From: Methylocystis sp. Sn-Cys
GTDB lineage: Bacteria; Pseudomonadota; Alphaproteobacteria; Rhizobiales; Beijerinckiaceae
Reading direction: 5' to 3'
NCBI RefSeq assembly: GCF_016745395.1
Contig: NZ_JAERVJ010000005.1
Location: 186,001-250,000 of the forward strand
DNA: 64,000 nt
Below, one piece after another: positions 27,796 through 36,344 of this stretch (the first letter of the stretch is position 1; each line of letters starts with the position of its first letter). The notes beneath the pieces were generated by a model. That model did not search any database and was not told the origin of the DNA. It was given only the letters and a program-made list of their open reading frames with translations. The translations under genes and the position numbers were made by a program.

Positions 27796-28956
27796 GTGGC
27801 CGACGAGACAAACATCTTCAATGGCGCCGACCGGCGTTTCAACGCCGTCTTCATCGAAGTGTCGATACGGCTCTTCGTGATCGGTTTCCTGGTCTATTGG
27901 ACCTTCGTCATCATCCAGCCCTTCGGGGCGATGATCGTCTGGAGCGTCGTTGTCGCGGTTGCGCTCTTTCCGCTCTTCGACAAGCTCTCGTCCTGGCTCG
28001 GCGACCGGGGCACGATCGCCGCCGCCCTCATCACCGTGGCGGCGCTGATCCTGGTCATCGGCCCCGTGACATGGATGGGCGTCGGCGTCATCGACCCGGT
28101 CAAAGGCGTGATCGCCGGCTTGAACAATGGCGACATCGCCGTCCCGCCGCCGCCGGAATCGATCAAAAGCTGGCCGATCGTCGGGGCGCAAATCCACGCC
28201 TATTGGGAGCTCGCCTCGACCAATCTCAAAAGCGCGCTCGCGCAGATCCTGCCGGAGCTCAAGCCTGTCGGCGAATATCTGCTGTCCATGGCCCGCAATG
28301 CGGGCCTCGGCACGCTGAAATTCCTGTTGTCGGTGATCCTCTCGGGCTTTTTGCTCGCCTATGCGAGCCAGCTCATGATCGGCATGCGGGCCCTGGCGCG
28401 GCGCATCGATCCGGCCAATGGGGAAAAATATCTCAGCCTTGCCGGCGCCACCATCAACGCCGTGTCGCGCGGCGTGATGGGGCTCTCGATCATGCAGGCG
28501 GTGATCGGCGGCCTGGGCATGTATCTTGCCAACGTCCCGGGCGCGAATCTGCTGTCGGTCGCCATTCTGGTGCTCGGCATTATTCAGATCGGGCCGCTGG
28601 TGATCGTCGCGCCGGTGGTTTTCTGGGCCTGGACAAATCTGTCGACCCCCGGCGCGATCGGCCTGACGATCTGCATGCTGAGCGTCAATTACATGGACAA
28701 TGTGTTGAAGCCCTTCATCTTCGCGCATGGGCTCTCGACGCCGATCCCCATCATCTTCATCGGCGTGATCGGCGGCGTGCTCGCCCATGGCGTCGCGGGC
28801 CTCTTCGTTGGCCCGGTGGTGCTCGCCGTCGTCTGGGAGGTGGGAAGCGCCTGGGTTGCGGAGGAAATCGCGTCGACGACGCCGGAAAAGACCGCCGCCA
28901 AGGAGGCGCCGCCCCAGCTCTTGTCTTCGTCCCGCAGCGGGGCTGAAGCCGTTTGA
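27796..28956 (+). CDS. AI-2E family transporter (YdiK/PerM-like permease)
   Basis: I chose a GTG with AGGAT upstream, giving 386 residues starting MADETNIFNGADRRFN; the frame is open for 50 more codons, but those look non-coding. About eight membrane helices are visible, including VIGFLVYWTFVIIQPFGAM, ITVAALILVIGPVTWM and the paired C-terminal helices ending in IFIGVIGGVLAHGVAGLFVG, a typical AI-2E family motif. The family includes autoinducer-2 exporters and ion or polyamine transporters, so the substrate is open. Repeats follow the gene. Confidence 0.85.
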   Translation: MADETNIFNGADRRFNAVFIEVSIRLFVIGFLVYWTFVIIQPFGAMIVWSVVVAVALFPLFDKLSSWLGDRGTIAAALITVAALILVIGPVTWMGVGVIDPVKGVIAGLNNGDIAVPPPPESIKSWPIVGAQIHAYWELASTNLKSALAQILPELKPVGEYLLSMARNAGLGTLKFLLSVILSGFLLAYASQLMIGMRALARRIDPANGEKYLSLAGATINAVSRGVMGLSIMQAVIGGLGMYLANVPGANLLSVAILVLGIIQIGPLVIVAPVVFWAWTNLSTPGAIGLTICMLSVNYMDNVLKPFIFAHGLSTPIPIIFIGVIGGVLAHGVAGLFVGPVVLAVVWEVGSAWVAEEIASTTPEKTAAKEAPPQLLSSSRSGAEAV

Positions 28957-28965
28957 AAACCCCTG

Positions 28966-29253
28966 GACCGCGAGCCTTCAGGCTCGCATAGGCTGCTGAT
29001 ACCATTTCCGTTTGATCAGCGCGTTTGAGGCGTGTCATTCCCGGCGGGCTGAAAGCCCGACCGGGAATCCAGAGCCACAAAGAGGAGCTTTTGCAACTTC
29101 TCTCAAACACTTAGGCCTCATCCTGAGGAGCGAGCGAACGCTCGCATCTCGAAGGACGAGGCCGCCTCGGAGGTTCGTCCACAGACTGCGCGAGCCTTCA
29201 GGCTCGCATTTCCCACAGAAAGATTCCTGGAGCGAGCCTGAAGGCTCGCGATC
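28966..29253. repeat. Repeat cluster: families D, C and a further palindrome
   Basis: This stretch holds ACCGCGAGCCTTCAGGCTCG (28969-28988), a family C copy (29032-29077), an element CGAGCGAACGCTCGCATCTC followed by GAAGGACGAGG (about 29128-29161), and two more family D hairpins (29189-29206 and 29234-29251). It fills the 302 bases between the convergent AI-2E and MltB-like genes. No gene is present. Confidence 0.75.
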
Positions 29254-29258
29254 CGTTG

Positions 29259-30434
29259 TCAGCGGCCCCGCAGCGCCTGCAGCACTTTCAGGCTTGCCCT
29301 GCCGTTGCGCGGCAGGCCGACGCGGCTCTGATAGTCGGCGATGGCTTCCTTCGACTTGGTCCCGATCACGCCATCGGGGTCGCCGACCTCATAGCCCGCG
29401 CGAATGAGAAGCGACTGTAGCTCCCGCCGCTCCGCCCGCGACAGGCCCGGATCGTCCGTGGGCCACGGCGTCTGAATGCCCGGACGCCCGCGCAGCCGGT
29501 CGGAGAGCACGCAAATGGCGAGCGCATAAGACTCAGCCGCGTTATAGGCGTAGACCGCGTCGAAATTCTTGGTCACGAGAAAGGCTGGACCATTGCGGCC
29601 CGCCGGCAGCAGTAGGCCCGCGGTTCCGCCGCCGAGCCCGCTCCCGTCGAGACGGGTCACGCCGCGCGACTCCCAGAAGGACATCGGCTGCTTATGCGTG
29701 CGGCCGGAGGGGCCGGAATAGCCCTCGGGCAGGCGCACCTCGAAGCCCCAGCGCTCTCCCGAACGCCAGCCACTCTTTCTCAGATAATTGGCGGTGGAGC
29801 CCAGAGAGTCGGCGGCCGAGCTCGCAATATTGCGTCTCCCGTCGCCATCGAGATCGACGGCCGTGCCTAAGAAGGTCGAGGGCATGAATTGGGTATGGCC
29901 GAAAGCGCCGGCCCAGGAGCCGATGAACTCGTCGGCGCGAATGTCGCCGCTGTCCAAAATCTTGAGCGCGGCGACGAATTCCTTGCGCCAATAGTCGTTG
30001 CGGCGCGGGGCCTCGCAGGCGAGCGTCGCCAGCGACTGCACGACCGGGCGCTTGCCGAAGCTCTTGCCGAAATCGCTCTCGACGCCCCACACCGAGACGA
30101 CGGTCGCCGGATCGACGCCATAACGCCCCTCGGCCGACTGCAGCGCATGGCCGTATTTGTGCAGCATCGCGCGCCCTTCCTCGACGCGCTCCTCGTCGAC
30201 GAGACCGGCGACATAATCCCAGACCGGCGTCGTGAACTCCGGCTGCTTGTCCATGAAGCTCACAGCGTCATTTGGCTCCAGACCGTCCGTCGCCGAGGCG
30301 ATCGTCTGCTGGCTGACGCCGGCGCCCGCCGCCGTGTGACGCAGGCTCGAGAGACAGGAAGACCATTCCGCGCGGGCGGGGGCCGCAAGGAGGAGAAGCG
30401 CGGCCGAGGCCAGGAAGAGGTGATTCGCCTTCAT
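29259..30434 (-). CDS. Lytic murein transglycosylase, MltB family
   Basis: The ATG at MKANHLFLASAALLLLAAP gives 391 residues with a signal peptide. An upstream ATG adds 14 residues before it, and neither has a clear ribosome site. The catalytic domain has VWGVESDFGKSFG with catalytic Glu119 and AFGHTQFMPSTFLG, typical of MltB. A C-terminal peptidoglycan-binding domain follows (LLIRAGYEVGDPDGVIGTKS and on). No lipobox is seen, so the enzyme is likely soluble in the periplasm. The reaction is non-hydrolytic cleavage of glycan strands. Confidence 0.9.
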   Translation of the reverse strand: MKANHLFLASAALLLLAAPARAEWSSCLSSLRHTAAGAGVSQQTIASATDGLEPNDAVSFMDKQPEFTTPVWDYVAGLVDEERVEEGRAMLHKYGHALQSAEGRYGVDPATVVSVWGVESDFGKSFGKRPVVQSLATLACEAPRRNDYWRKEFVAALKILDSGDIRADEFIGSWAGAFGHTQFMPSTFLGTAVDLDGDGRRNIASSAADSLGSTANYLRKSGWRSGERWGFEVRLPEGYSGPSGRTHKQPMSFWESRGVTRLDGSGLGGGTAGLLLPAGRNGPAFLVTKNFDAVYAYNAAESYALAICVLSDRLRGRPGIQTPWPTDDPGLSRAERRELQSLLIRAGYEVGDPDGVIGTKSKEAIADYQSRVGLPRNGRASLKVLQALRGR

Positions 30435-30669
30435 GGAGGAAGGGTAGCCCAACAAGGGTTGTTTTTCATTCGCCATGCGCGCGCTCGGCGCGTTGTTTCG
30501 GGCGCGGCAGGCTCGCTCTGTCGCCGCGCGCCGTTCGCAGCGTTAACCGCCGCGCGCTTCGAAAATAAGGCGCAAGGAAGGAAATGTGGCGAACATACAA
30601 AATGCGCCGCCGGCGCATCACCGGCGGCGATCAAGATCGGTTGCGAAGAATTCGAGCAGCTCCAGCCGC

Positions 30670-31260
30670 CTAGACAGGCCGGTTCGCGTTCCTGTTGCGG
30701 ACCGGGCCCATGCGCTCCACGCCCTGAGCGTAGCTGATCACGTCATATTTGGCGTTGAAGCCCAGCGCCGCGTCGGCGACGGCGTCGGTCTTGCCGGCGG
30801 TGGAGAGCTTCTTGAGGTCGCCCTTCTCGAGATAGAGCAGCTCGAGCAGCTCGTTATAGACCGTCGCCTCGTCGATCGGCAGCACGTTATAGGTGATGCC
30901 GTCGATCTCGACCTCATATTTGGCGAGGAGGTCGATGTTGTTGCAGAAAATGAAATACTTCCCCTCGGGCGAGAACAGGCCCTTCGTCACCGAGGCAAGG
31001 TCGGTCAGCCATTCGAAGGAATGAAGATAACAAGCAAAGAACGGAATTGTCGGTTCTCCGACATTCGCGATTGCAATCACCTGGTCGACCGAACGCTCCG
31101 GCGGGCGCTTCTCATCGGCGAGCGTCTCCGCGAAAATCAGCGCCAATTCGCCACGAAAGCCATAACGGCCGGGCTTTTCCGTGGGGCCCTTGAGGACTGC
31201 ATTGAGAAGGCGGCCCTGCTCCTCGAGGGTCTTGAAGGCGGTATCGAGAATGCTCGTCAT
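30670..31260 (-). CDS. Hypothetical soluble protein
   Basis: This 196-residue protein starts MTSILDTAFKTLEEQGRLL; an ATG six codons upstream (MAKSNH) is possible. It has no signal peptide or membrane segment. The C-terminal tail (QGVERMGPVRNRNANRPV) is basic and probably disordered. Motifs such as GEPTIPFFACYLHSFEWLTD and KYFIFCNNIDLLAKYEVEID do not match any family I know. The exported small gene upstream on the same strand ends in a strong terminator, so this gene needs its own promoter in the short gap. Confidence 0.72.
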   Translation of the reverse strand: MTSILDTAFKTLEEQGRLLNAVLKGPTEKPGRYGFRGELALIFAETLADEKRPPERSVDQVIAIANVGEPTIPFFACYLHSFEWLTDLASVTKGLFSPEGKYFIFCNNIDLLAKYEVEIDGITYNVLPIDEATVYNELLELLYLEKGDLKKLSTAGKTDAVADAALGFNAKYDVISYAQGVERMGPVRNRNANRPV

Positions 31261-31322
31261 GTGGTTACTCTTCGCCATTGGAATTTGTGCGGCGAAGAAC
31301 GAGCAACCGACGTGCCACTGCG

Positions 31323-31363
31323 CAAAAAATGAGCGCCGGACCGCCTGCGGCAATCCGGCGCTC
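31323..31363 (-). terminator. Rho-independent terminator of the small exported gene
   Basis: On the minus strand GAGCGCCGGA and TCCGGCGCTC form a ten-base perfect stem. It is followed directly by ATTTTTTGCGC. It lies about 20 bases after the stop of the small exported gene. Confidence 0.82.
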
Positions 31364-31385
31364 TGTTTCTGGTTGGCAGAGTCTC

Positions 31386-31670
31386 TTATTCGCAGATGCG
31401 GCGCGGGCGCGAGCCGATTTCGACGCCATATTCGTCGAAGACCGGGCGGCGCTCGACCCAGCAGCGCGGCGGCGGCGGCGGCGGGGCGTAATAGACCGGC
31501 GGCGGCGGAGCCGGCTGAGCCAGCGCGCCGCCGGCCATGGCGCCGAGCGCGAAGCCGCCGATGCCCGCGGCCACAGCGGCGCCAGCCGAATCCGCCCGCG
31601 CCGGCGCGGCCGCAAGCGTCAAAGCCCCGATCGCCGACACGGCGAGGATCGCGGCGGTGGTTTTTCTCAT
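31386..31670 (-). CDS. Small exported Gly/Pro-rich protein
   Basis: This 94-residue protein has a signal peptide (MRKTTAAILAVSAIGALTLA) cut near ARA. It continues with a glycine-zipper-like segment (GAAVAAGIGGFALGAMAGG) and a proline-rich stretch (PAPPPPVYYAPPPPPPRC). It ends with RPVFDEYGVEIGSRPRRICE, where two cysteines could pair. Proteins of this shape are common in Rhizobiales and probably envelope-associated; no function is known. A strong terminator follows. Confidence 0.78.
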   Translation of the reverse strand: MRKTTAAILAVSAIGALTLAAAPARADSAGAAVAAGIGGFALGAMAGGALAQPAPPPPVYYAPPPPPPRCWVERRPVFDEYGVEIGSRPRRICE

Positions 31671-31794
31671 CCCGATTCTCCCAAAAAGCGGCCGCGGCTC
31701 TCAAAAAGCCTGCGACATCGCGACGTTATGCGTCAGGCGTCGATTAACCGTAAATGAACGGCGAAAACTTGACGGCTCGCGCCCTTCATACCGC

Positions 31795-34700
31795 TCAAAT
31801 CGCCGAGAGTTTAGCCTTTTGCGCCGGCTTCGTCCCGCCCTTCGCGGCGGCCGGATCCTTGACGCTCTCCCAGCCGCCCTTGGGCGGCAGCACGTCATTG
31901 GCCTCGCGAACGGGCTCCTTGGCGTGGAAGCCGGCCGCCAAAGATTTGGCGGTCGCAAGCTCCTTCGAGTCGAGCCGCGCGGCGACCTCGTCGCGCTTCT
32001 TGCCGGCGTCGGCGTCGCCCTGTTCCGCGGCGGCGGAGAACCACAGGTAAGACTGCGTGAGGCTCTGCGTGACGCCGAGCCCCCGGGCGTAAAGGATCGC
32101 CAGATTATACTGGCTGTCGCGCACGCCATATTCCGCCGCTTTGCGGAACCATTCCGAGGCCGCAGGATAATCCGGCTTGCCGCCGTCCCCGCCCTCGGCG
32201 AGCAGCACCGCGAGATTGTGCATGGCGCGGGCGTTGCCCGCCTCGGCGGCGGAGAGATAATATTTGCGGGCGCGCCCATAGTCGCGCTCGACGCCCACGC
32301 CCTTTTCATAGAAGGAGCCGAGCCGGTATTGCGCCGGAACGAGGCCCTGGCTCGCCGCCTTCTCGAACCACTCCGCGGCGGCTTTCGCGTCGCGGGCGAC
32401 GCCGCGACCGTCGGCGTAGCGGACCGCCAGCTCATATTGCGCCGCCGGCAAGCCTTGCTGGGCCAACACTTTGATGACGCCGATGGCGTCGGGCGCCGAC
32501 AGCGGGCTGGGGCTGGAGATCGATCCAACGGGCGTCGGATCGACCGGCGCATTTTCGGTATGCGGCGCGATCATGCGCGGCGGCGGCGCTTTCGGCGTCT
32601 CTGGCGCGCGGGCGGGAGCGGCGGGCGCCGCGGCTTTCGCCGCCGGGGCGGGTTCGGCCGGCGGGGCGGCGGGGCTTTCCGCGCCGGGCGCCGTCTCAGC
32701 CGGAGCCGCGTCGCTCATCTCGTGATTGGCGTGGGCGTTGACGTCGGCGGTCTGGATGCCGACGCGGGCGATCTGATAGGCGCCAATGAGCAGCACCAAA
32801 GCGCCGAGGCCGAGCAACAGCGGGCGCTTGCGCTCCTGAATGGCGCCGACCAAGCCGCCCTTGGCCGGGTTCTGCTCCGCCGCCGGCGCGCTTGCCGGCC
32901 GGCCGGCCGAACGGCGCGCCTGCTGCGATTTTTCAGCCGCCTCGGCGTCCATGGCCGCCTGTTGCGCCGCGCGGCGCGCTGCCGCGATAAAGTCGGTCTG
33001 AACCGGCTCGGACCTTTCCTGCTTTGCCCCGGGCGACGCAAATCCCGGCTCGCGGCGCTGCGGGCGCGGCGCGCCCGGCTGCACCAGCAAATCCATCAGA
33101 TTTTCGTCGTCCAAGCCGCTACGGGGAGCCGAGCGCGGCTCGACCGCCAGCTCCGGCGCGCGCCCGTCGCCCCGGCGCGGGGATGCGGCGGGGGCCGAGA
33201 ATGGGGCGGCGGGCGCAGGGGCCGCCGCTTCGCTGCGCATGTCGCTCAGCTCGTCCTCGAACATCGCCAGACGGTCGACGACGCGCTCCAGCGTCTCGTG
33301 CACGGCGAGCAAAGTCTCATGCGTGCGCTCGCCCGCTTCGTCTTGAGCCTTGCGAATGTCGGCGAGCTCGCGCTCCAGCGCCTCGCGAAGCGCGCCCGGC
33401 GCCGGGTTCGCCTGACGCAGAATGTCCTGCGTGGCGCGACGCACCGCTTCTTCGGCCGCGAGCGTCGTCGCCGCCTTGGTTTCCTCCATCTGCGCGACGA
33501 GGGCGGCGATCCGCGACTCGACGCCGCTGAGCGCCGCGCCGTTGCGATCATTGCGATCGAGGCGCTGCGACAGCGCGCCGATCTGGCTTTCGAGGGCTTT
33601 CAGCGCCTCGGCGTCGCCGCGCGGATCGAGCGCCTGATTCATGCGCGTGGCGAGCTGCTCGACGAGCGCCGTCAGATCCTTTTGTTGCGTCTCGACGCGA
33701 TAGGAGTCCTCGGCGCGCTGCGCAAGCGCGCCATGCATGCGCTCGAGACGTCGGGCGATCTCGTCGAGCTGAGGATTGTCGAGCGCGCCCGGCTCGAGGC
33801 GCTGCGCCAGCGTCTCGCGAACCACGTCGATGCGCTGCGCCAGCTCGGCGAATTGCCGATCGGCGACGGGATGCGCCGACATCTCCGCCGGATCGAAGCG
33901 TTTTTCCAGGCGCTCGAGCTTGCGGCCGAGCTCCTCGAAACCCGGCGCATGCGGCCGATCGTCGAGAACAGAGTCGATCTTGCGGCCCAGATTGGCGATC
34001 AAATGCTCGAGCGAGGCTGTGTCCGCTGGCTTCTGGGCGACGGCGCTGTCGATCCGTTCGCCGAGATCGCGGCCGAGCGCATCGATGCGCTGCCCGAGTT
34101 CGTCGAAGCGTTGGGCGCCCGCGCCGAGAACGGCCTCGTCGAACTTGCCGGCGAGATATTCGAGACGGCTGTTGAAGGTCTCGAAGCTCGTGCCGGTTTC
34201 AGAAGCGACGATCGAGCGGATCGATCGCACCAATTCGCCCATGTCGAGAGCCGCTGCGGCTTGCGCCGGACCGGCGCTCGCATGCGCGAGCCCCTCGACG
34301 CGCTGCGTCAGATCGAAAAGCCGCGTCTCGATCTTTTCCAGCGGCAGCGGACGGGCCGCCATGGCGCCAAGCTGGTCCTTGATCTCGCGCGCCTGCGTCG
34401 CAAGTTGGCGAACCGCCGCCATATCAGCGGCGTCGGGCGCCTGCATGGCGTCGAGCCGGCGGCCAATCGCCTGAACGTCGGCGTCGAGGCTGCGCAGGAT
34501 CGGGCTCGGATCGAGGTCGCGCACGACGGCGCGCAACTCTCCTGCAATCCCTTCGGCCGGCGCCAGAAGGTCCGCGGCGACGCCGCGATCGCGCTGCGTC
34601 TCGATGCGGCGCGACAGGTCGCGCAACGCCGATTCGACGGCGGCGACGGAGGCGCGCGGCGCAAGATCGCCGACTGCGCGCGCCATCTCCTCGATTTCGC

Positions 34701-35961
34701 GGCGCAGTCCCTCGATCTGCCGCATGGTCACGAGCTGTTGGTCGGCGCGTTCGCCGCCCTGCTGGCGAAGGCCTTCCACTTGCTGCAACAGGGCGTCGAG
34801 CGAGGCGTTCACGGCAGTGAAGCGCTTGGCGGGCGCTTCGTCGTCGGCAAGATCGGCCGCGGGAGCTGGGGCCGGCGCGGCGGAAGGCGCGGCGAAGTCG
34901 TCGAGGACGCGCTGACGCTGGGTGATCTTGGCGATGGCGTCTGCAAGCGGCCGGCGGGAAAGTTGCTGGCCCGAGCGCAGGCCCTGCTCCAGGGCGGCGG
35001 AGCTGGCGCCGCCCATCGCGGCGGTCGCCGCCGGCGCCGTCTGCTCGTTTTCGAGACGACGTGAAATGTCGTCGCGCCGACGATCGCGGCCGCTCGGCGC
35101 CGTGTCGACATCGCAGTCGTCCTCGGGGCCCGCCAGGCGGTCCAGCCGCGATTCGAGCCGCGCCAGGGCCGAGCGAAGCGGCCGCACGCTCGCATTGGGA
35201 GAAGGCTGCTCGGCAAGCCGCGACTCGATGCGCCCGAGACGCTCGGCGAGAAAAGCGAGACCTTCCTCCGCCGTCTCGCGCCCATGCTGATGCTGCTCCA
35301 GCAGGCCGGCGAGATTCTTCAAAGCGCGCGCGGTGTGGCGCTCATTGGCGTCGGCGCGTTCCGCGAAAGCCGAAACCGCGCGTTTGACGGCGGCGCTCTC
35401 GCCGGCGCGCTGGCCACGCTTGATCAGCTCGGCCAGATTCTCGAAGGCGCGCGCCGTTTGGCGCTCATGAGCCGCGACGCGGCGCTCGACGACCTCCGTC
35501 GCTTCGGCGACGATGGCTTCCGGGTCCACGCGACGCTCGTCGCGCGACCGAGGTCCGGTGAATTCCGACTCGCGGCGGTCGCGACCCCGCTGAGAGCGAG
35601 GCGCAAAGTCCTCGCGCTCCCACGTGGGGCGTTCCTCATCTTCTTCGAAGGCGTCGTCCCGCCGGCGGCGAGAGGACGCGCGCCGGTCGTCGACCTCGTC
35701 CCGCCAGCGACGCGGCTGCCGGAAATCCTCGCGCTCATGGCGGCGCTCGCCGCTCGGGCGCGCGAGGCGGCGCGTGATTTCCGCCAGCCGATCGCCGCCG
35801 TCGGCGTCGAAGTCGCCCTCGTCGTCATCCCTGGCGGGCTCCCGGATCGCGTCGTCGAGCCAGTCGCCGAGGCTTTTTCCCGAACGGCGCGCCTCGGCGC
35901 GAGCGACGTCGCGCGCATCGTAATCGGGACCACGGTATTTGCGGGAAAGACCCTTGCTCAT
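31795..35961 (-). CDS. PodJ-like polar organiser: coiled-coil, one membrane helix, periplasmic Sel1 repeats
   Basis: This 1388-residue protein begins with a charged, low-complexity region (about 1-170, Arg/Asp-rich), then long coiled-coil stretches (about 170-950) with recurring units like LAQRIDVVRETLAQRLE. A single membrane helix follows at about 1045-1068 (RPLLLGLGALVLLIGAYQIA) and an Ala/Pro-rich linker. About four Sel1-like repeats (1155-1325) follow, such as AQYELAVRYADGRGVARDAK and AQYRLGSFYEKGVGVERDY. The architecture is that of Caulobacter PodJ, a polarity scaffold. I do not see the terminal peptidoglycan-binding domain. Polar localisation is an inference from architecture. Confidence 0.82.
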   Translation of the reverse strand: MSKGLSRKYRGPDYDARDVARAEARRSGKSLGDWLDDAIREPARDDDEGDFDADGGDRLAEITRRLARPSGERRHEREDFRQPRRWRDEVDDRRASSRRRRDDAFEEDEERPTWEREDFAPRSQRGRDRRESEFTGPRSRDERRVDPEAIVAEATEVVERRVAAHERQTARAFENLAELIKRGQRAGESAAVKRAVSAFAERADANERHTARALKNLAGLLEQHQHGRETAEEGLAFLAERLGRIESRLAEQPSPNASVRPLRSALARLESRLDRLAGPEDDCDVDTAPSGRDRRRDDISRRLENEQTAPAATAAMGGASSAALEQGLRSGQQLSRRPLADAIAKITQRQRVLDDFAAPSAAPAPAPAADLADDEAPAKRFTAVNASLDALLQQVEGLRQQGGERADQQLVTMRQIEGLRREIEEMARAVGDLAPRASVAAVESALRDLSRRIETQRDRGVAADLLAPAEGIAGELRAVVRDLDPSPILRSLDADVQAIGRRLDAMQAPDAADMAAVRQLATQAREIKDQLGAMAARPLPLEKIETRLFDLTQRVEGLAHASAGPAQAAAALDMGELVRSIRSIVASETGTSFETFNSRLEYLAGKFDEAVLGAGAQRFDELGQRIDALGRDLGERIDSAVAQKPADTASLEHLIANLGRKIDSVLDDRPHAPGFEELGRKLERLEKRFDPAEMSAHPVADRQFAELAQRIDVVRETLAQRLEPGALDNPQLDEIARRLERMHGALAQRAEDSYRVETQQKDLTALVEQLATRMNQALDPRGDAEALKALESQIGALSQRLDRNDRNGAALSGVESRIAALVAQMEETKAATTLAAEEAVRRATQDILRQANPAPGALREALERELADIRKAQDEAGERTHETLLAVHETLERVVDRLAMFEDELSDMRSEAAAPAPAAPFSAPAASPRRGDGRAPELAVEPRSAPRSGLDDENLMDLLVQPGAPRPQRREPGFASPGAKQERSEPVQTDFIAAARRAAQQAAMDAEAAEKSQQARRSAGRPASAPAAEQNPAKGGLVGAIQERKRPLLLGLGALVLLIGAYQIARVGIQTADVNAHANHEMSDAAPAETAPGAESPAAPPAEPAPAAKAAAPAAPARAPETPKAPPPRMIAPHTENAPVDPTPVGSISSPSPLSAPDAIGVIKVLAQQGLPAAQYELAVRYADGRGVARDAKAAAEWFEKAASQGLVPAQYRLGSFYEKGVGVERDYGRARKYYLSAAEAGNARAMHNLAVLLAEGGDGGKPDYPAASEWFRKAAEYGVRDSQYNLAILYARGLGVTQSLTQSYLWFSAAAEQGDADAGKKRDEVAARLDSKELATAKSLAAGFHAKEPVREANDVLPPKGGWESVKDPAAAKGGTKPAQKAKLSAI

Positions 35962-36344
35962 AAGTCTATGTCCGGCGGATCCGACTGACGGATAGCTCGA
36001 GAAAAACTGGGGGAACCGACGCAGGGACCGCGCGAATCGCGCTCAACGCTCGACGCTGTGGCGTCGTTGACGGCGACTTTCCGTCAATCAAGGTAAATAT
36101 GCCGTTAACCGCCGCCTGGGCGTCGCGGGCGCTCAACGCATCGTCACCAAAATCTGATCCGCTCGAGCAAGCGAATCGCTCAGCCCGCGGATAAGATCGC
36201 TGAAATAGACCTGCCATCAAAGCCGTTTTGAGCTGCGTTCATGTCCTATTGCGCGGACCGGCGGCCCCCTCTACCTAAGACGCGAACGGCGTCCCTCCCC
36301 CGAGTCGGGCCACCCGGCTCCGGGGAATCTGCAAGGAGCCCTTG
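35962..36344. other. Divergent promoter region of the PodJ-like and acyl-CoA dehydrogenase genes
   Basis: The 383 bases contain no credible gene or repeat copy. A sequence TAAATATGCCGTTAAC (about 36094-36109) resembles a CtrA site (TTAA-N7-TTAAC) with one mismatch. GAATC sites at about 36030 and 36175 match the CcrM methylation motif GANTC. These are pattern matches only. Confidence 0.4.

Noticed and set aside
31537-35064. An 1175-codon plus-strand open frame
   Set aside because: It is antisense to the PodJ-like gene. Its product is a monotonous Arg/Ala/Leu mix without motifs, while the minus strand encodes clear coiled coil and Sel1 repeats. High GC keeps antisense frames open.
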